64,000 nucleotides of DNA. It comes from Rhodococcus sp. P-2. GTDB lineage: Bacteria > Actinomycetota > Actinomycetes > Mycobacteriales > Mycobacteriaceae. Position 1 is the first letter of the stretch, and every line of letters begins with the position of its first letter. The translations under genes were made by a program, and so were the position numbers. The stretch is from contig NZ_CP066779.1 in NCBI RefSeq assembly GCF_016598535.1, positions 372,001 through 436,000 on the forward strand, read 5' to 3'. This document shows, piece after piece, positions 44,293 to 55,357 of this stretch. The notes beneath the pieces were generated by a model, which made no database searches, was not told the DNA's origin, and saw only the letters and a program-made list of their open reading frames with translations.

Positions 44293-44735
44293 CCGAAGAC
44301 ATCGCATCACCCGAGAACCCCGGTCCACTGCTGCGGGTGGTCAAGCATCAGCCCATCGCGTTTGCCATTGTCGGAGTGGCCAATACGGCGATCGGATACG
44401 TGCTCTTCGTGATCTGGTCACTGATCCTCGACAACAAGGATCTGTATCAAGTGGCTGTGATCGGCGCGTACTCCATCAGCGTGCTCATCGCTTTCGTTCT
44501 GCATCGGACTCTGGTTTTCCGCGTCCGCGGACATGTCGCACGCGACCTGGGTGCGTTCATCGTCGTCAATTCCGGTGGCCTGGTGCTGAATCTGATACTC
44601 GGAACAATCGCGGTGTCGATTCTGCATGCCCCTCCGCTTCCCGCCCAAGCGGTTGTCATGTTGATCGTCGCCGGTGTGAGCTTCTTCGGTCATCGATACT
44701 TCTCGTTCCGCCGCAAACCTGCCGAACGGCACTGA
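44289..44735 (+). CDS. GtrA-family polyprenyl-phosphate sugar flippase
   Basis: This 148-residue protein has four membrane segments (about 23-45, 53-72, 90-110, 117-137) and the GtrA family pattern FAIVGVANTAIGYVLF and FLHR-like loop FVLHRTLVFR, with the end FFGHRYFSFRRK. GtrA proteins are thought to move polyprenyl-phosphate sugars to the outer face. The ATG overlaps the stop of the YfhO-like gene. Together with the GT2 gene on the other strand it makes the parts list of a three-component envelope glycosylation system. Confidence 0.9.
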   Translation: MTEDIASPENPGPLLRVVKHQPIAFAIVGVANTAIGYVLFVIWSLILDNKDLYQVAVIGAYSISVLIAFVLHRTLVFRVRGHVARDLGAFIVVNSGGLVLNLILGTIAVSILHAPPLPAQAVVMLIVAGVSFFGHRYFSFRRKPAERH

Positions 44736-44739
44736 CCTC

Positions 44740-45318
44740 CTACGATTCGCGGGGTAACGCTCGATCCACCGCCGCCTCGACGATCGTACGAATATCTTCC
44801 TCCCCGAACAGGTTCGGCAATGTGAGTCGATCCAGTACAAGCCAGTTCAGCGACAAATAGAGCAGGCGAACGGTCATCGCATCGCCGGGCACCCCGGATG
44901 CCAGGTGATTGGCGACATTGAGGTCGAAGTCTTCTCGGATGCGGACGGTCAAGACCGCTCGCAGGTCCGGTCGACGCGTCGCCTCCAGCCGCAACTCCAT
45001 GAGCGCGAGGAAACCCGTTCCGAACGAGGTGACCCGCTCGACCACGTCGAGCATGAGCGTCACCAGGCGCTCACGATCGGTGCCGTTGACGGGATCGATC
45101 ATCCCTGCGAGGTCGTCCGGAATCAGTCGCTCGTAGATCCGGCCACCCGCTTGGGTGAGCAGGTCGTCGCGATTGGAAAAGTAGTTCGACGCTGTCCCGT
45201 TCGGCACGGCCGCCTGGGTGTCGACGGCCCGAAAAGTCAAGCCTCGAGCACCCTCTCGGGCCAACACCTCGATTGCCGCGTCGATCAGGGCAAGCCGACG
45301 TTCCGGGTTCTTTCGCAC
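44740..45318 (-). CDS. TetR-family transcriptional regulator
   Basis: This 192-residue regulator has a standard N-terminal TetR helix-turn-helix (about 8-55, AVPNGTASNYFSNRDDLL) and a ligand-binding C-terminal part. The GTG at 45318 has AGGAG about 9 bases upstream. It is divergent from the reductase-like gene and likely represses it and itself through the repeat in the 69-base spacer. The ligand is unknown. Confidence 0.88.
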   Translation of the reverse strand: MRKNPERRLALIDAAIEVLAREGARGLTFRAVDTQAAVPNGTASNYFSNRDDLLTQAGGRIYERLIPDDLAGMIDPVNGTDRERLVTLMLDVVERVTSFGTGFLALMELRLEATRRPDLRAVLTVRIREDFDLNVANHLASGVPGDAMTVRLLYLSLNWLVLDRLTLPNLFGEEDIRTIVEAAVDRALPRES

Positions 45319-45353
45319 TTGACATCACTCCTGACACGACCCTAAGTTGAACC

Positions 45354-45376
45354 ACTACAAACATAGTACTACGAAC
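45354..45376. promoter_or_regulatory. Possible TetR operator
   Basis: Two direct copies of ACTACRAAC (45354-45362 and 45368-45376), 14 bases apart, surround a TAGTACTA palindrome between the TetR gene and the reductase gene. This is the natural place for the operator. Confidence 0.45.
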
Positions 45377-45387
45377 GGAGCGTCAAG

Positions 45388-45963
45388 ATGCGAAAGCTTG
45401 TGTACTACGTGGGAGCTTCTCTCGACGGCTACATCGCGGGACCAGACGGCGAATTCGATTTCTTTCCGGTATCCGAACAGATCACGGCCTGGATACGCGA
45501 TCGATATCCCGAGACCGTGCCAACGCATGTGCGGCCCGCTCTCGGAATCGAGGACGCGCCCAACAGAACCTTCGATACGGTCATCATGGGCCGCGGCTCT
45601 TACGAACCCGGGCTGACCGCCGGCGTGAGAAGCCCCTTCGCACACCTGCGCCAGTTCGTCGTCTCCACAACCGTCCCTGACGCCGAGGATCACGCGGTCA
45701 CAATCGTCCGCACCGACCCACTGGCAGCAATCAAATCCCTCAAAGGAGAAGAGGGACAGCATATCTGGCTGTGCGGAGGCGGAACTCTCGCCGGCGAACT
45801 ACTACCGGAGATCGACGAGTTGATCATCAAGAGGTATCCGGTTGTCGCCGGCGCAAGCATACCGATGATCAGAGGTGACTACGCGCCGACACTGTTCACA
45901 CCGACTGCAACCGAATCGCTCGACGACGGCGCAAGCATCACCTGGTTGAAGCGAAATACCTAA
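45388..45963 (+). CDS. Dihydrofolate-reductase-like (RibD C-terminal family) protein
   Basis: This 191-residue protein starts MRKLVYYVGASLDGYIAGPDG and contains TVIMGRGSYEPG and a WLCGGGTLAGELL nucleotide-binding loop, the pattern of the DHFR/RibD-C family. These are NADPH-dependent reductases of mostly unknown substrate. The ATG has GGAG about 7 bases upstream. It is divergent from a TetR gene, so it is probably induced by a small compound. Its end overlaps the trmD stop by 4 bases. Confidence 0.85.
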   Translation: MRKLVYYVGASLDGYIAGPDGEFDFFPVSEQITAWIRDRYPETVPTHVRPALGIEDAPNRTFDTVIMGRGSYEPGLTAGVRSPFAHLRQFVVSTTVPDAEDHAVTIVRTDPLAAIKSLKGEEGQHIWLCGGGTLAGELLPEIDELIIKRYPVVAGASIPMIRGDYAPTLFTPTATESLDDGASITWLKRNT

Positions 45964-46664
45964 GGAAGAAGATCCGGTCGACGCTCGGCCGTGCGCTGCA
46001 GCGACTGCTCATGGCGCCAAGCCTTGATCTTCGCGTGATCACCGGAAAGCAGAACCGGCGGAACTTCGAGGTCGCGCCACACAGCCGGGCGAGTGTAACT
46101 AGGCCCTTCGAGAAGACCGTCGGAGAACGAATCCTCTTGGTGTGACAGCTGATTGCCGAGAACGCCGGGCATCAGTCGCACAACAGCCTCGACCATCACC
46201 AGCACGGCTGCTTCACCGCCGATCAGGACGTAATCGCCGATGCTGACTTCTTCGACCCTGACCCGCTTGGCGGCGTCGTCGAAAACCCGTTGATCGATAC
46301 CTTCGTATCGGCCACAGGCGAAGACAAGGTGCTTGGCGGTGGACCAGCGGTGCGCGGTCTCCTGGGTGAACGGAACGCCGGCGGGAGTGGGCACCACCAG
46401 AATAGTCTCGGCATCATCCGGGCCGGAAGAATCGGAGCGCCCGATCACGTCGTCCAGTGCCGGACCCCAGACGGTGGGTTTCATGACCATGCCGGGTCCG
46501 CCGCCGTACGGAGAATCGTCGACGGCTTTGTGTACGTCATGGGTCCACGACCGAAGATCGTGGACGTCGACCGAGATCAAGCCACGTTCGATTGCCTTGC
46601 CCAGCAAGGCAGCACGAAGCGGTTCGAGATACTCGGGAAAAATGGTGACGACGTCGAGACGCAT
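45960..46664 (-). CDS. trmD: tRNA (guanine37-N1)-methyltransferase
   Basis: TrmD methylates G37 of tRNAs to prevent frameshifts. It has 234 residues with the SPOUT trefoil knot IGDYVLIGGEAAVLVMVEAV and GGGPGMVMKP. The ATG start is 9 bases after the rimM stop. Order rpsP-khpA-rimM-trmD is conserved and forms one operon on the minus strand. Confidence 0.97.
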   Translation of the reverse strand: MRLDVVTIFPEYLEPLRAALLGKAIERGLISVDVHDLRSWTHDVHKAVDDSPYGGGPGMVMKPTVWGPALDDVIGRSDSSGPDDAETILVVPTPAGVPFTQETAHRWSTAKHLVFACGRYEGIDQRVFDDAAKRVRVEEVSIGDYVLIGGEAAVLVMVEAVVRLMPGVLGNQLSHQEDSFSDGLLEGPSYTRPAVWRDLEVPPVLLSGDHAKIKAWRHEQSLQRTAERRPDLLP

Positions 46665-46673
46665 GACAAACGA

Positions 46674-47246
46674 TCAGTCGTTGTCTGAGTTCGAATTGTC
46701 ACTGTTCGACTTGTCGCCGAAATCCGGGTCGAGCAGTCCCTCGGGAGGCTCGATCACCACGACGCCGTCAGCAATCGACACCGAGGTGACGATGGCGGCG
46801 ACAAACGGGATCAGCAATTCACCGGACGTCTCACCGGTACGGCGAATCGAAAGCAATTCGCCTGCCGCGGAATGCAATACCTCGATGACCGAACCGACCT
46901 CGGTACCGTCGGTGAGGACGACCTTCAGCCCTTCGAGTTCGTGATCGTAGAACTCGTCCGGATCGTCCGAAGGCTCGAGTTCGGAGCTGTCGATGACGAA
47001 CAGTGTGCCGCGCAACGCATCTGCGTCGCCGCGGTCACTGACGCCTTCGAGGCGCAGCAAAAGCCGCCCGGAATGATCCCGGGCGGCTTCCACTGTGTAC
47101 GACTTCAGTGTGGACTCGCGCGGCTTGCGCCCACGCAGCACGGAACCTACGGCAAAACGATCCTCGGGCTCGTCTGTACGAACCTCGACTACCAATTCAC
47201 CTTTGATGCCATGCGACTTCGCGACACGACCGACTACGAGTTCCAC
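46674..47246 (-). CDS. rimM: 16S rRNA processing protein RimM
   Basis: RimM helps 30S maturation by binding S19. It has 190 residues, starting [19 protein letters not shown], with a PRC-barrel region and the C-terminal [20 protein letters not shown]. An acidic Asn/Ser/Asp tail ends the protein. The GTG start at 47246 is 14 bases after the khpA stop; no clear ribosome site is visible. Confidence 0.95.
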   Translation of the reverse strand: MELVVGRVAKSHGIKGELVVEVRTDEPEDRFAVGSVLRGRKPRESTLKSYTVEAARDHSGRLLLRLEGVSDRGDADALRGTLFVIDSSELEPSDDPDEFYDHELEGLKVVLTDGTEVGSVIEVLHSAAGELLSIRRTGETSGELLIPFVAAIVTSVSIADGVVVIEPPEGLLDPDFGDKSNSDNSNSDND

Positions 47247-47260
47247 CTGTTTACTGCCGT

Positions 47261-47503
47261 CTACTGATCGGTGTCGACGACATCAACACGGATACCGCGG
47301 CCACCGATGCCGGAGACCAAGGTCCGCAGAGCGGTCGCCGTGCGACCACCCCGACCGATGACCTTGCCGAGATCGTCGGGGTGCACGTGCACCTCGACGG
47401 TCCGTCCCCGACGTCCGGTGATCAGCTCGACACGCACATCGTCGGGATTGGCGACGATGCCACGCACGAGATGCTCTACCGCATCAGCGACGACGGCACT
47501 CAC
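47261..47503 (-). CDS. khpA: KH-domain RNA-binding protein
   Basis: This 80-residue protein is one KH domain with the GxxG loop in [13 protein letters not shown]. It partners KhpB in many bacteria and binds RNA. Its GTG overlaps the rpsP stop by four bases (GTGA), so it is coupled to rpsP. From memory the mycobacterial homologue is Rv2908c. Confidence 0.94.
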   Translation of the reverse strand: MSAVVADAVEHLVRGIVANPDDVRVELITGRRGRTVEVHVHPDDLGKVIGRGGRTATALRTLVSGIGGRGIRVDVVDTDQ

Positions 47504-47970
47504 TTGTCAGCAGCCTCGGCGTCTGCAGCGGGAGCCTCGGCGTCAGCCGCGGTGTCTTCTGCCTTGGCCTCGTCAGCCTTTGCAGCCTTCTTCTTCTTGG
47601 GGGTGATTGCTTCTGCAACCGGCTCGTTCTCGGCCTGCGCGAGCGCAGCCTGGAAGAGCTCGAGCTTGGTGGGCTTGGCTTCCTTGACGCGCAGGGTGCC
47701 TTCGGTGCCCGGCAGGCCCTTGAACTTCTGCCAGTCACCGGTGATCTTGAGGAGTGCCTCGACGGGCTCGGTGGGCTGTGCGCCCACGGACAGCCAGTAC
47801 TGAGCGCGCTCGGAATCGATGTCGATCAGCGAGGGCTCTTCCTTGGGGTGGTACTTGCCGATGGTCTCGATCGCACGGCCGTCACGACGGGTGCGCGAGT
47901 CGGCGATGACAACGCGGTACTGAGCGTTGCGGATCTTGCCGAGGCGGGTGAGCTTGATTTTGACAGCCAC
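47500..47970 (-). CDS. rpsP: 30S ribosomal protein S16
   Basis: S16 with the conserved start [20 protein letters not shown] and [10 protein letters not shown]. The length of 156 residues is far above the usual about 80-90, because of an extension with a lysine cluster ([11 protein letters not shown]) and an alanine/acid-rich end (about 125-156). Such tails are common in actinobacterial S16. The GTG start has GGAG about 10 bases upstream. It heads the rpsP-khpA-rimM-trmD operon. Confidence 0.96.
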   Translation of the reverse strand: MAVKIKLTRLGKIRNAQYRVVIADSRTRRDGRAIETIGKYHPKEEPSLIDIDSERAQYWLSVGAQPTEPVEALLKITGDWQKFKGLPGTEGTLRVKEAKPTKLELFQAALAQAENEPVAEAITPKKKKAAKADEAKAEDTAADAEAPAADAEAADK

Positions 47971-48179
47971 AGCTGCAGTTCTCCTTCAGCGCGCACAACA
48001 GTGCTGCGCATGTCACGTGCAATTCAGCGACCCACACGATTTGTGAGCCCGGTTTTGCCTCTATCCTGTGACCGTCGCAGCGGTACGTAACCGGATGCGA
48101 CGAACAATGGTCCATTGTGCCAGATGGGTGGGCTCGTTCGGAAACCACCCTGTGCGCGCTTCGAGAGTGCGGGGACTCC

Positions 48180-49262
48180 CTAACCACTCACGGGGGTGCC
48201 GCGGAGGATGACACGCGTCGGCTTCGCGAGCACATCGGGGTTTCCGCGCGGATCTTCGGAGTAAACCACCAGGTCGGCGGGCGCTCCTTCCTCGATGCAC
48301 TGCGCACCCAACCAACTCCGCGCGTCCCAGCTCGCTGCGCCCAACGCCTGGTGAGCTGTCAATCCGGCAACTTCGAGTTCGGCGATCTCGTCGGCGATCC
48401 GCCCGTGCCTGATCGATCCGCCTGCGTCCGTTCCGGCATAGATCGGAATCCCGGCCTCGTGAGCGGCACCGATCGTCTGGTGTCGACGAGCGTGCAGATC
48501 GCGCATGTGCGCGGCGTAGATCGGATACCGCGTGGCGGAGTCCGCGATCTCGGGGAAAGTAGCGATGTTGATCAGCGTCGGAACCAGGGCCGTGCCGTGA
48601 GCGACCATCAACTCGATGGTCGCGTCCGTCAATCCGGTTCCGTGCTCGATGCAGTCGATGCCGGCGTTGATCAGGCCGGGCAGGGCGTCCTCGGCAAAGA
48701 CGTGAGCGGTGACCTTTGCGCCTTCGGCGTGGGCGGCAGCGATGGCCTCGACCAGGATCTCGTCGCTCCACAACGGGGCGAGGTCACCGATGGAACGGTC
48801 GATCCAGTCGCCGACGAGCTTGACCCAACCATCACCGGCGCGTGCCTGACGCACTACCTCGGCCGGCAGCTGAGATTCGTTGTCCAGGTCGACCGGCAGG
48901 CCCGGGATGTATCGCTTGGGTGCCGCGATGTGCTGGCCTGCGCGAATAATCCGCGGCAGGTCGAGGCGCTCGTCGACGAACCTGGTGTCGACCGGTGATC
49001 CGGCGTCGCGGAGCAACAGCACACCCGCGTCACGTTCGGTCTTCGCCTGCCCCAGCAAGCCGTCGACGTTTTCGCCCCCACCACCGCCGTAGCGGATGCC
49101 CACGTGACAGTGCGCATCCACGAGACCCGGTGTGATCCAACCCGATTCGACGATCGTCTCCGCACCGGACACCGGCTCGAAGGAGATCAGCCCGTCGACG
49201 ATCCACAATTCGATCGGCTCGGCATCGGGCAGACCGATACCCCGGAGATGAAGCGCAGCCAC
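48180..49262 (-). CDS. Amidohydrolase-family metal-dependent hydrolase
   Basis: This 360-residue TIM-barrel hydrolase has the metal ligands H51 and H53 (DAHCHVG), the probable carboxylated lysine K148 (WVKLVGD), H187 (TAHVF), H207 (IEHGTG) and D279 (AGTDAGG). The family includes imidazolonepropionase-like enzymes and prolidases; the substrate is not clear. It lies 3 bases after the ffh stop and is co-transcribed with ffh, as in mycobacteria (Rv2915c from memory). The GTG start at 49262 is set by the short spacer. Confidence 0.88.
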   Translation of the reverse strand: MAALHLRGIGLPDAEPIELWIVDGLISFEPVSGAETIVESGWITPGLVDAHCHVGIRYGGGGGENVDGLLGQAKTERDAGVLLLRDAGSPVDTRFVDERLDLPRIIRAGQHIAAPKRYIPGLPVDLDNESQLPAEVVRQARAGDGWVKLVGDWIDRSIGDLAPLWSDEILVEAIAAAHAEGAKVTAHVFAEDALPGLINAGIDCIEHGTGLTDATIELMVAHGTALVPTLINIATFPEIADSATRYPIYAAHMRDLHARRHQTIGAAHEAGIPIYAGTDAGGSIRHGRIADEIAELEVAGLTAHQALGAASWDARSWLGAQCIEEGAPADLVVYSEDPRGNPDVLAKPTRVILRGTPVSG

Positions 49263-49265
49263 CGA

Positions 49266-50843
49266 CTACTTCTTGGGCAGCTTGAGCTGGGAGAGATCGA
49301 TGCCTTCCAGTCCGGGCGGCAACTGATCGAGACCCTTGGGCATGTTCGACAGGTCGGGCATACCGGCCGGCATTCCGCCGGGCATCCCCGGGAATCCGCC
49401 CATACCGGGGAATCCTCCGCGCATCTTGGGCTGCGTCGGGCCCTTGCCGCCCTTCTTGCCCTTCTTGCCCTTCTTGCTGCGAACCTGCTTGCGTGCGCCG
49501 GGCATGCCCATGCGGCCGGCCATGGCAGCCATCATCTTGCGGGCTTCGAAGAAGCGATCCACCAGCTGGTTGACGTCGGAAACCTTGACGCCCGAACCGT
49601 TCGCGATGCGTAGTCGGCGTGAGGCGTTGATGATCTTCGGATCGTCGCGCTCGGCGGGCGTCATACCGCGGATGATTGCCTGAATGCGATCGAGTTGCTT
49701 CTCGTCGACGTTGGCAAGCGCGTCCTTCATGCCGCCGGCACCCGGCAACATACCCAGGAGGTTGCCGATCGGGCCCATCTTGCGGACGGCCATCATCTGA
49801 TCGAGGAAGTCTTCGAGGGTGAGCTGGCCGGAACCGATCTTGGCTGCGGTCGCTTCGGCCTGATCGGCGTCGAAAACCTGCTCGGCCTGCTCGATGAGGC
49901 TCAGGACGTCGCCCATGCCGAGGATCCGGCTGGCCATGCGATCGGGGTGGAAGACGTCGAAGTCTTCGAGCTTCTCGCCGGTGGACGCGAAGAGGATCGG
50001 CTGGCCGGTGACCTCGCGCACGCTCAGTGCGGCGCCACCGCGGGCATCGCCGTCGAGCTTGGTGAGGACGACGCCGGTGATGCCGACTCCCTCACGGAAA
50101 GCGTCGGCGGTGCTGACCGCGTCCTGACCGATCATGGCGTCGAGAACGAAGATGGTCTCGTCCGGGTTGACGGCGTCACGGATACCGGCGGCCTGCGCCA
50201 TCAACTCCGAGTCGATGCCGAGACGACCGGCGGTGTCGACGATCACGACGTCGTAATGCTTGTTGCGGGCTTCCTCGACGCCGGCGCGAGCGACCTCGAC
50301 GGGGTCGGCTGCGGAAACGCCCAGTGCGTTCTCGCCACCGCCGATGGAGGTGCCGGGATGCGGCGCGAAGACCGCAGCGCCTGCACGCTCACCGACGATC
50401 TGGAGCTGAGTGACGGCGCCGGGACGCTGAAGGTCGCAGGCAACGAGCAGGGGTGTGTGCCCCTGATCCTTGAGCCACTTGGCCAACTTTCCGGCCAGCG
50501 TGGTCTTACCGGAACCCTGCAGACCGGCCAACATGATGACCGTCGGCGGAGTCTTGGCGAACTGGAGTCGACGGGTTTCGCCGCCGAGAACCTCGACCAG
50601 CTCTTCGTTGACGATCTTGACGACCTGCTGGGCCGGGTTCAGTGCACCCGAGACCTCGGCGCCCTTGGCGCGTTCCTTGATCTTGGCGATGAAGCTACGC
50701 ACTACGGGAAGCGCGACGTCGGCCTCGAGCAGGGCAAGGCGGATCTCGCGGGCCGTAGCGTCGATATCGGCGCCGGACAGACGACCCTTGCCACGCAGAT
50801 CCTTGAGAGATCCGGTCAATCTGTCGGAAAGGGATTCGAACAC
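49266..50843 (-). CDS. ffh: Signal recognition particle protein Ffh
   Basis: Ffh binds SRP RNA and signal sequences of membrane proteins. It has 525 residues with the N domain (1-95), the GTPase motif GLQGSGKTT at 107-115, VDTAGR and TKLDGDARGG, and the Met-rich M domain (about 300-440). The end is a basic stretch (GKKGKKGGKG) followed by Gly/Met/Pro repeats. The GTG at 50843 has AGGAG about 8 bases upstream. Its partner FtsY is also in this window. Confidence 0.97.
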   Translation of the reverse strand: MFESLSDRLTGSLKDLRGKGRLSGADIDATAREIRLALLEADVALPVVRSFIAKIKERAKGAEVSGALNPAQQVVKIVNEELVEVLGGETRRLQFAKTPPTVIMLAGLQGSGKTTLAGKLAKWLKDQGHTPLLVACDLQRPGAVTQLQIVGERAGAAVFAPHPGTSIGGGENALGVSAADPVEVARAGVEEARNKHYDVVIVDTAGRLGIDSELMAQAAGIRDAVNPDETIFVLDAMIGQDAVSTADAFREGVGITGVVLTKLDGDARGGAALSVREVTGQPILFASTGEKLEDFDVFHPDRMASRILGMGDVLSLIEQAEQVFDADQAEATAAKIGSGQLTLEDFLDQMMAVRKMGPIGNLLGMLPGAGGMKDALANVDEKQLDRIQAIIRGMTPAERDDPKIINASRRLRIANGSGVKVSDVNQLVDRFFEARKMMAAMAGRMGMPGARKQVRSKKGKKGKKGGKGPTQPKMRGGFPGMGGFPGMPGGMPAGMPDLSNMPKGLDQLPPGLEGIDLSQLKLPKK

Positions 50844-50906
50844 CGAGTGCGCTCCTGAAGGTCGTGCGAGTTAGCCGTGGATATTCTCGGGCACCAGCCT
50901 AGCCGC

Positions 50907-50940
50907 TACGCCCGCACCGATCCCAGCCGATGCGGGCGTA
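50907..50940 (-). terminator. Terminator downstream of glnD
   Basis: The stem TACGCCCGCA/TGCGGGCGTA with a 14-base loop lies 19 bases after the glnD stop and before ffh. No T-run, but it is well placed. Confidence 0.7.
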
Positions 50941-50958
50941 ACTGCCGAAACCGGTCCG

Positions 50959-53830
<2,872 letters not shown>

Positions 53831-53850
53831 TCACTTTATTCACGTGCTGA

Positions 53851-55155
53851 TCACGCGAGGTCGTATGCGGTCTCTGCGTGTTCGGTCTCATCGATGCCGC
53901 GTGCCTCGTCCTCGGCCGAGATTCGCCAGCCCAGGGGCTTGAGTGCGAAGCCGATGATCGTCGTCAGGACGCCGGTGAAGACGAGTGCTGCGAGTGCGAT
54001 CACGATCTGAACCACCAGTTGCTTGTAGTCGCCGCCGTAGAAGAGGCCGGTTGCGGTGCCGAAGAATCCGATACCGATCGTGCCCCACAGGCCGGAGACG
54101 AGGTGAACGCCGACGACGTCGAGCGAGTCGTCGAAGCCGAAGCGGAACTTCAGGCCGACTGCGAGAGCGGACAGGATGCCGGCAACGGCGCCGAGGAAGA
54201 TGGAACCGACAGGGTTGAGCGCACCGGCAGCAGGAGTGATGGCGACCAGACCGGCGACCGCACCGGAAGCTGCGCCGAGGCTGGTGGCGTGACCGTCACG
54301 AATACGCTCGGTGGCGAGCCAGGCCAGGACTGCGGCACACGTCGCGGTGGTCGTGTTGACCCAGGCGAGACCGGCGTTTCCGTCGGCGGCGAATGCCGAG
54401 CCGGCGTTGAAGCCGAACCAACCGAACCAGAGCAGTGCGGCGCCGAGCATCACGAAGGGCAGGTTGTGCGGACGGAAGGCGGTCTTGCCGAAGCCGAGAC
54501 GCTTGCCGACGATGAGAGCGAGGACCAGACCGGCCATACCCGCGTTGATGTGAACGACTGTGCCACCGGCGAAGTCGATCGGAGCGACGTTGGCGACGGT
54601 GACTCCGTCGTCGTTGACCGTGGTGCCGAAGAGCTTTGCCGCGATGCCGTCCTCGGAGCCCGAAAGGAGTCCGCCGCCCCACACCATGTGTGCGAGGGGG
54701 AAGTAGACGACGGTGACCCAGATACCCGAGAACAGGAGCCAGGTGCCGAACTTGACTCGCTCGGCCAGGGCGCCACTGATGAGGGCGGTGGTGATGATCG
54801 CGAACGTCACCTGGAACGCGATGTCGATGACGTTGGGGTAGCCCCAGGCGCCGGCGATGAAGTTGCCGTCAGCATCGGTGATGCTGTTCTTGAGACCGAA
54901 GAACTCGAACGGGTTGGCAAAAATGCCCCCGATGTTCTCGGTGCCGTAGGACATCGACCATCCCCACAGAACGTAGATGACGCCGATGACGGCCATTGCC
55001 CCGAAGGACATCATCATCATGTTCAGCACGGACTTGGACCGAGACATCCCGCCGTAGAAGAAAGCGAGGCCGGGTGTCATCAGCAAGACCAGAGATGCAG
55101 CCATCAGCATCCATGCGGCGTTACCGGAGTTCGCCAACAAATCGTCGGTACTCAC
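53851..55155 (-). CDS. amt: Ammonium transporter
   Basis: Amt moves ammonium across the membrane. It has 434 residues and eleven membrane segments; the twin pore histidines are H156 (PLAHMVWGG) and H351 (GVHLVSGLWG), with TPGLAFFYGG at the start. The GTG at 55155 has GGAGG 6-7 bases upstream. It heads amt-glnB-glnD, and a GlnR-type box about 86-102 bases upstream suggests nitrogen control. PII binding should block it when nitrogen is plenty. Confidence 0.97.
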   Translation of the reverse strand: MSTDDLLANSGNAAWMLMAASLVLLMTPGLAFFYGGMSRSKSVLNMMMMSFGAMAVIGVIYVLWGWSMSYGTENIGGIFANPFEFFGLKNSITDADGNFIAGAWGYPNVIDIAFQVTFAIITTALISGALAERVKFGTWLLFSGIWVTVVYFPLAHMVWGGGLLSGSEDGIAAKLFGTTVNDDGVTVANVAPIDFAGGTVVHINAGMAGLVLALIVGKRLGFGKTAFRPHNLPFVMLGAALLWFGWFGFNAGSAFAADGNAGLAWVNTTTATCAAVLAWLATERIRDGHATSLGAASGAVAGLVAITPAAGALNPVGSIFLGAVAGILSALAVGLKFRFGFDDSLDVVGVHLVSGLWGTIGIGFFGTATGLFYGGDYKQLVVQIVIALAALVFTGVLTTIIGFALKPLGWRISAEDEARGIDETEHAETAYDLA

Positions 55156-55240
55156 TTACTACCTCCTAGTCGCACGTGCCGGACAGCACGTCGTTAAGGA
55201 GAAGAGTGCTGGGCTGGTGTTTCGTCCATGGCGCTGTCGC

Positions 55241-55257
55241 GTTTCGCAGACGTGAAC
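55241..55257 (-). promoter_or_regulatory. GlnR-type binding site upstream of amt
   Basis: On the minus strand GTTCAC-GTCTGC-GAAAC fits the actinobacterial GlnR pattern gTnAC-n6-GaAAC. It is about 86 bases before the amt start. The second pair of half-sites is not clear. Confidence 0.65.
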
Positions 55258-55310
55258 CAATTGCCCAACTTTGTTGCAAACAGGTTTCGCCAGGGGGTTC
55301 TACGCCCCCA

Positions 55311-55350
55311 GTGCGCCTTTTCGGTGGTTCGCGCTACCGAAAAGGCGCAC
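55311..55350 (-). terminator. Terminator after ftsY
   Basis: The 15-base stem GTGCGCCTTTTCGGT and its complement encloses a ten-base loop. It starts 7 bases after the ftsY stop. On the minus strand it ends in CTTTTC-like arm sequence and separates ftsY from amt. The arms repeat the GTGCGCCTTT of the hairpin at 1897-1944. Confidence 0.85.
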
Positions 55351-55357
55351 CGCGGCG

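Noticed and set aside
53878-55197. Plus-strand open frame of 439 residues opposite amt
   Set aside because: It is an antisense frame produced by third-position GC bias; the translation is Asp/Glu/Gly/Arg-rich and has no domain.
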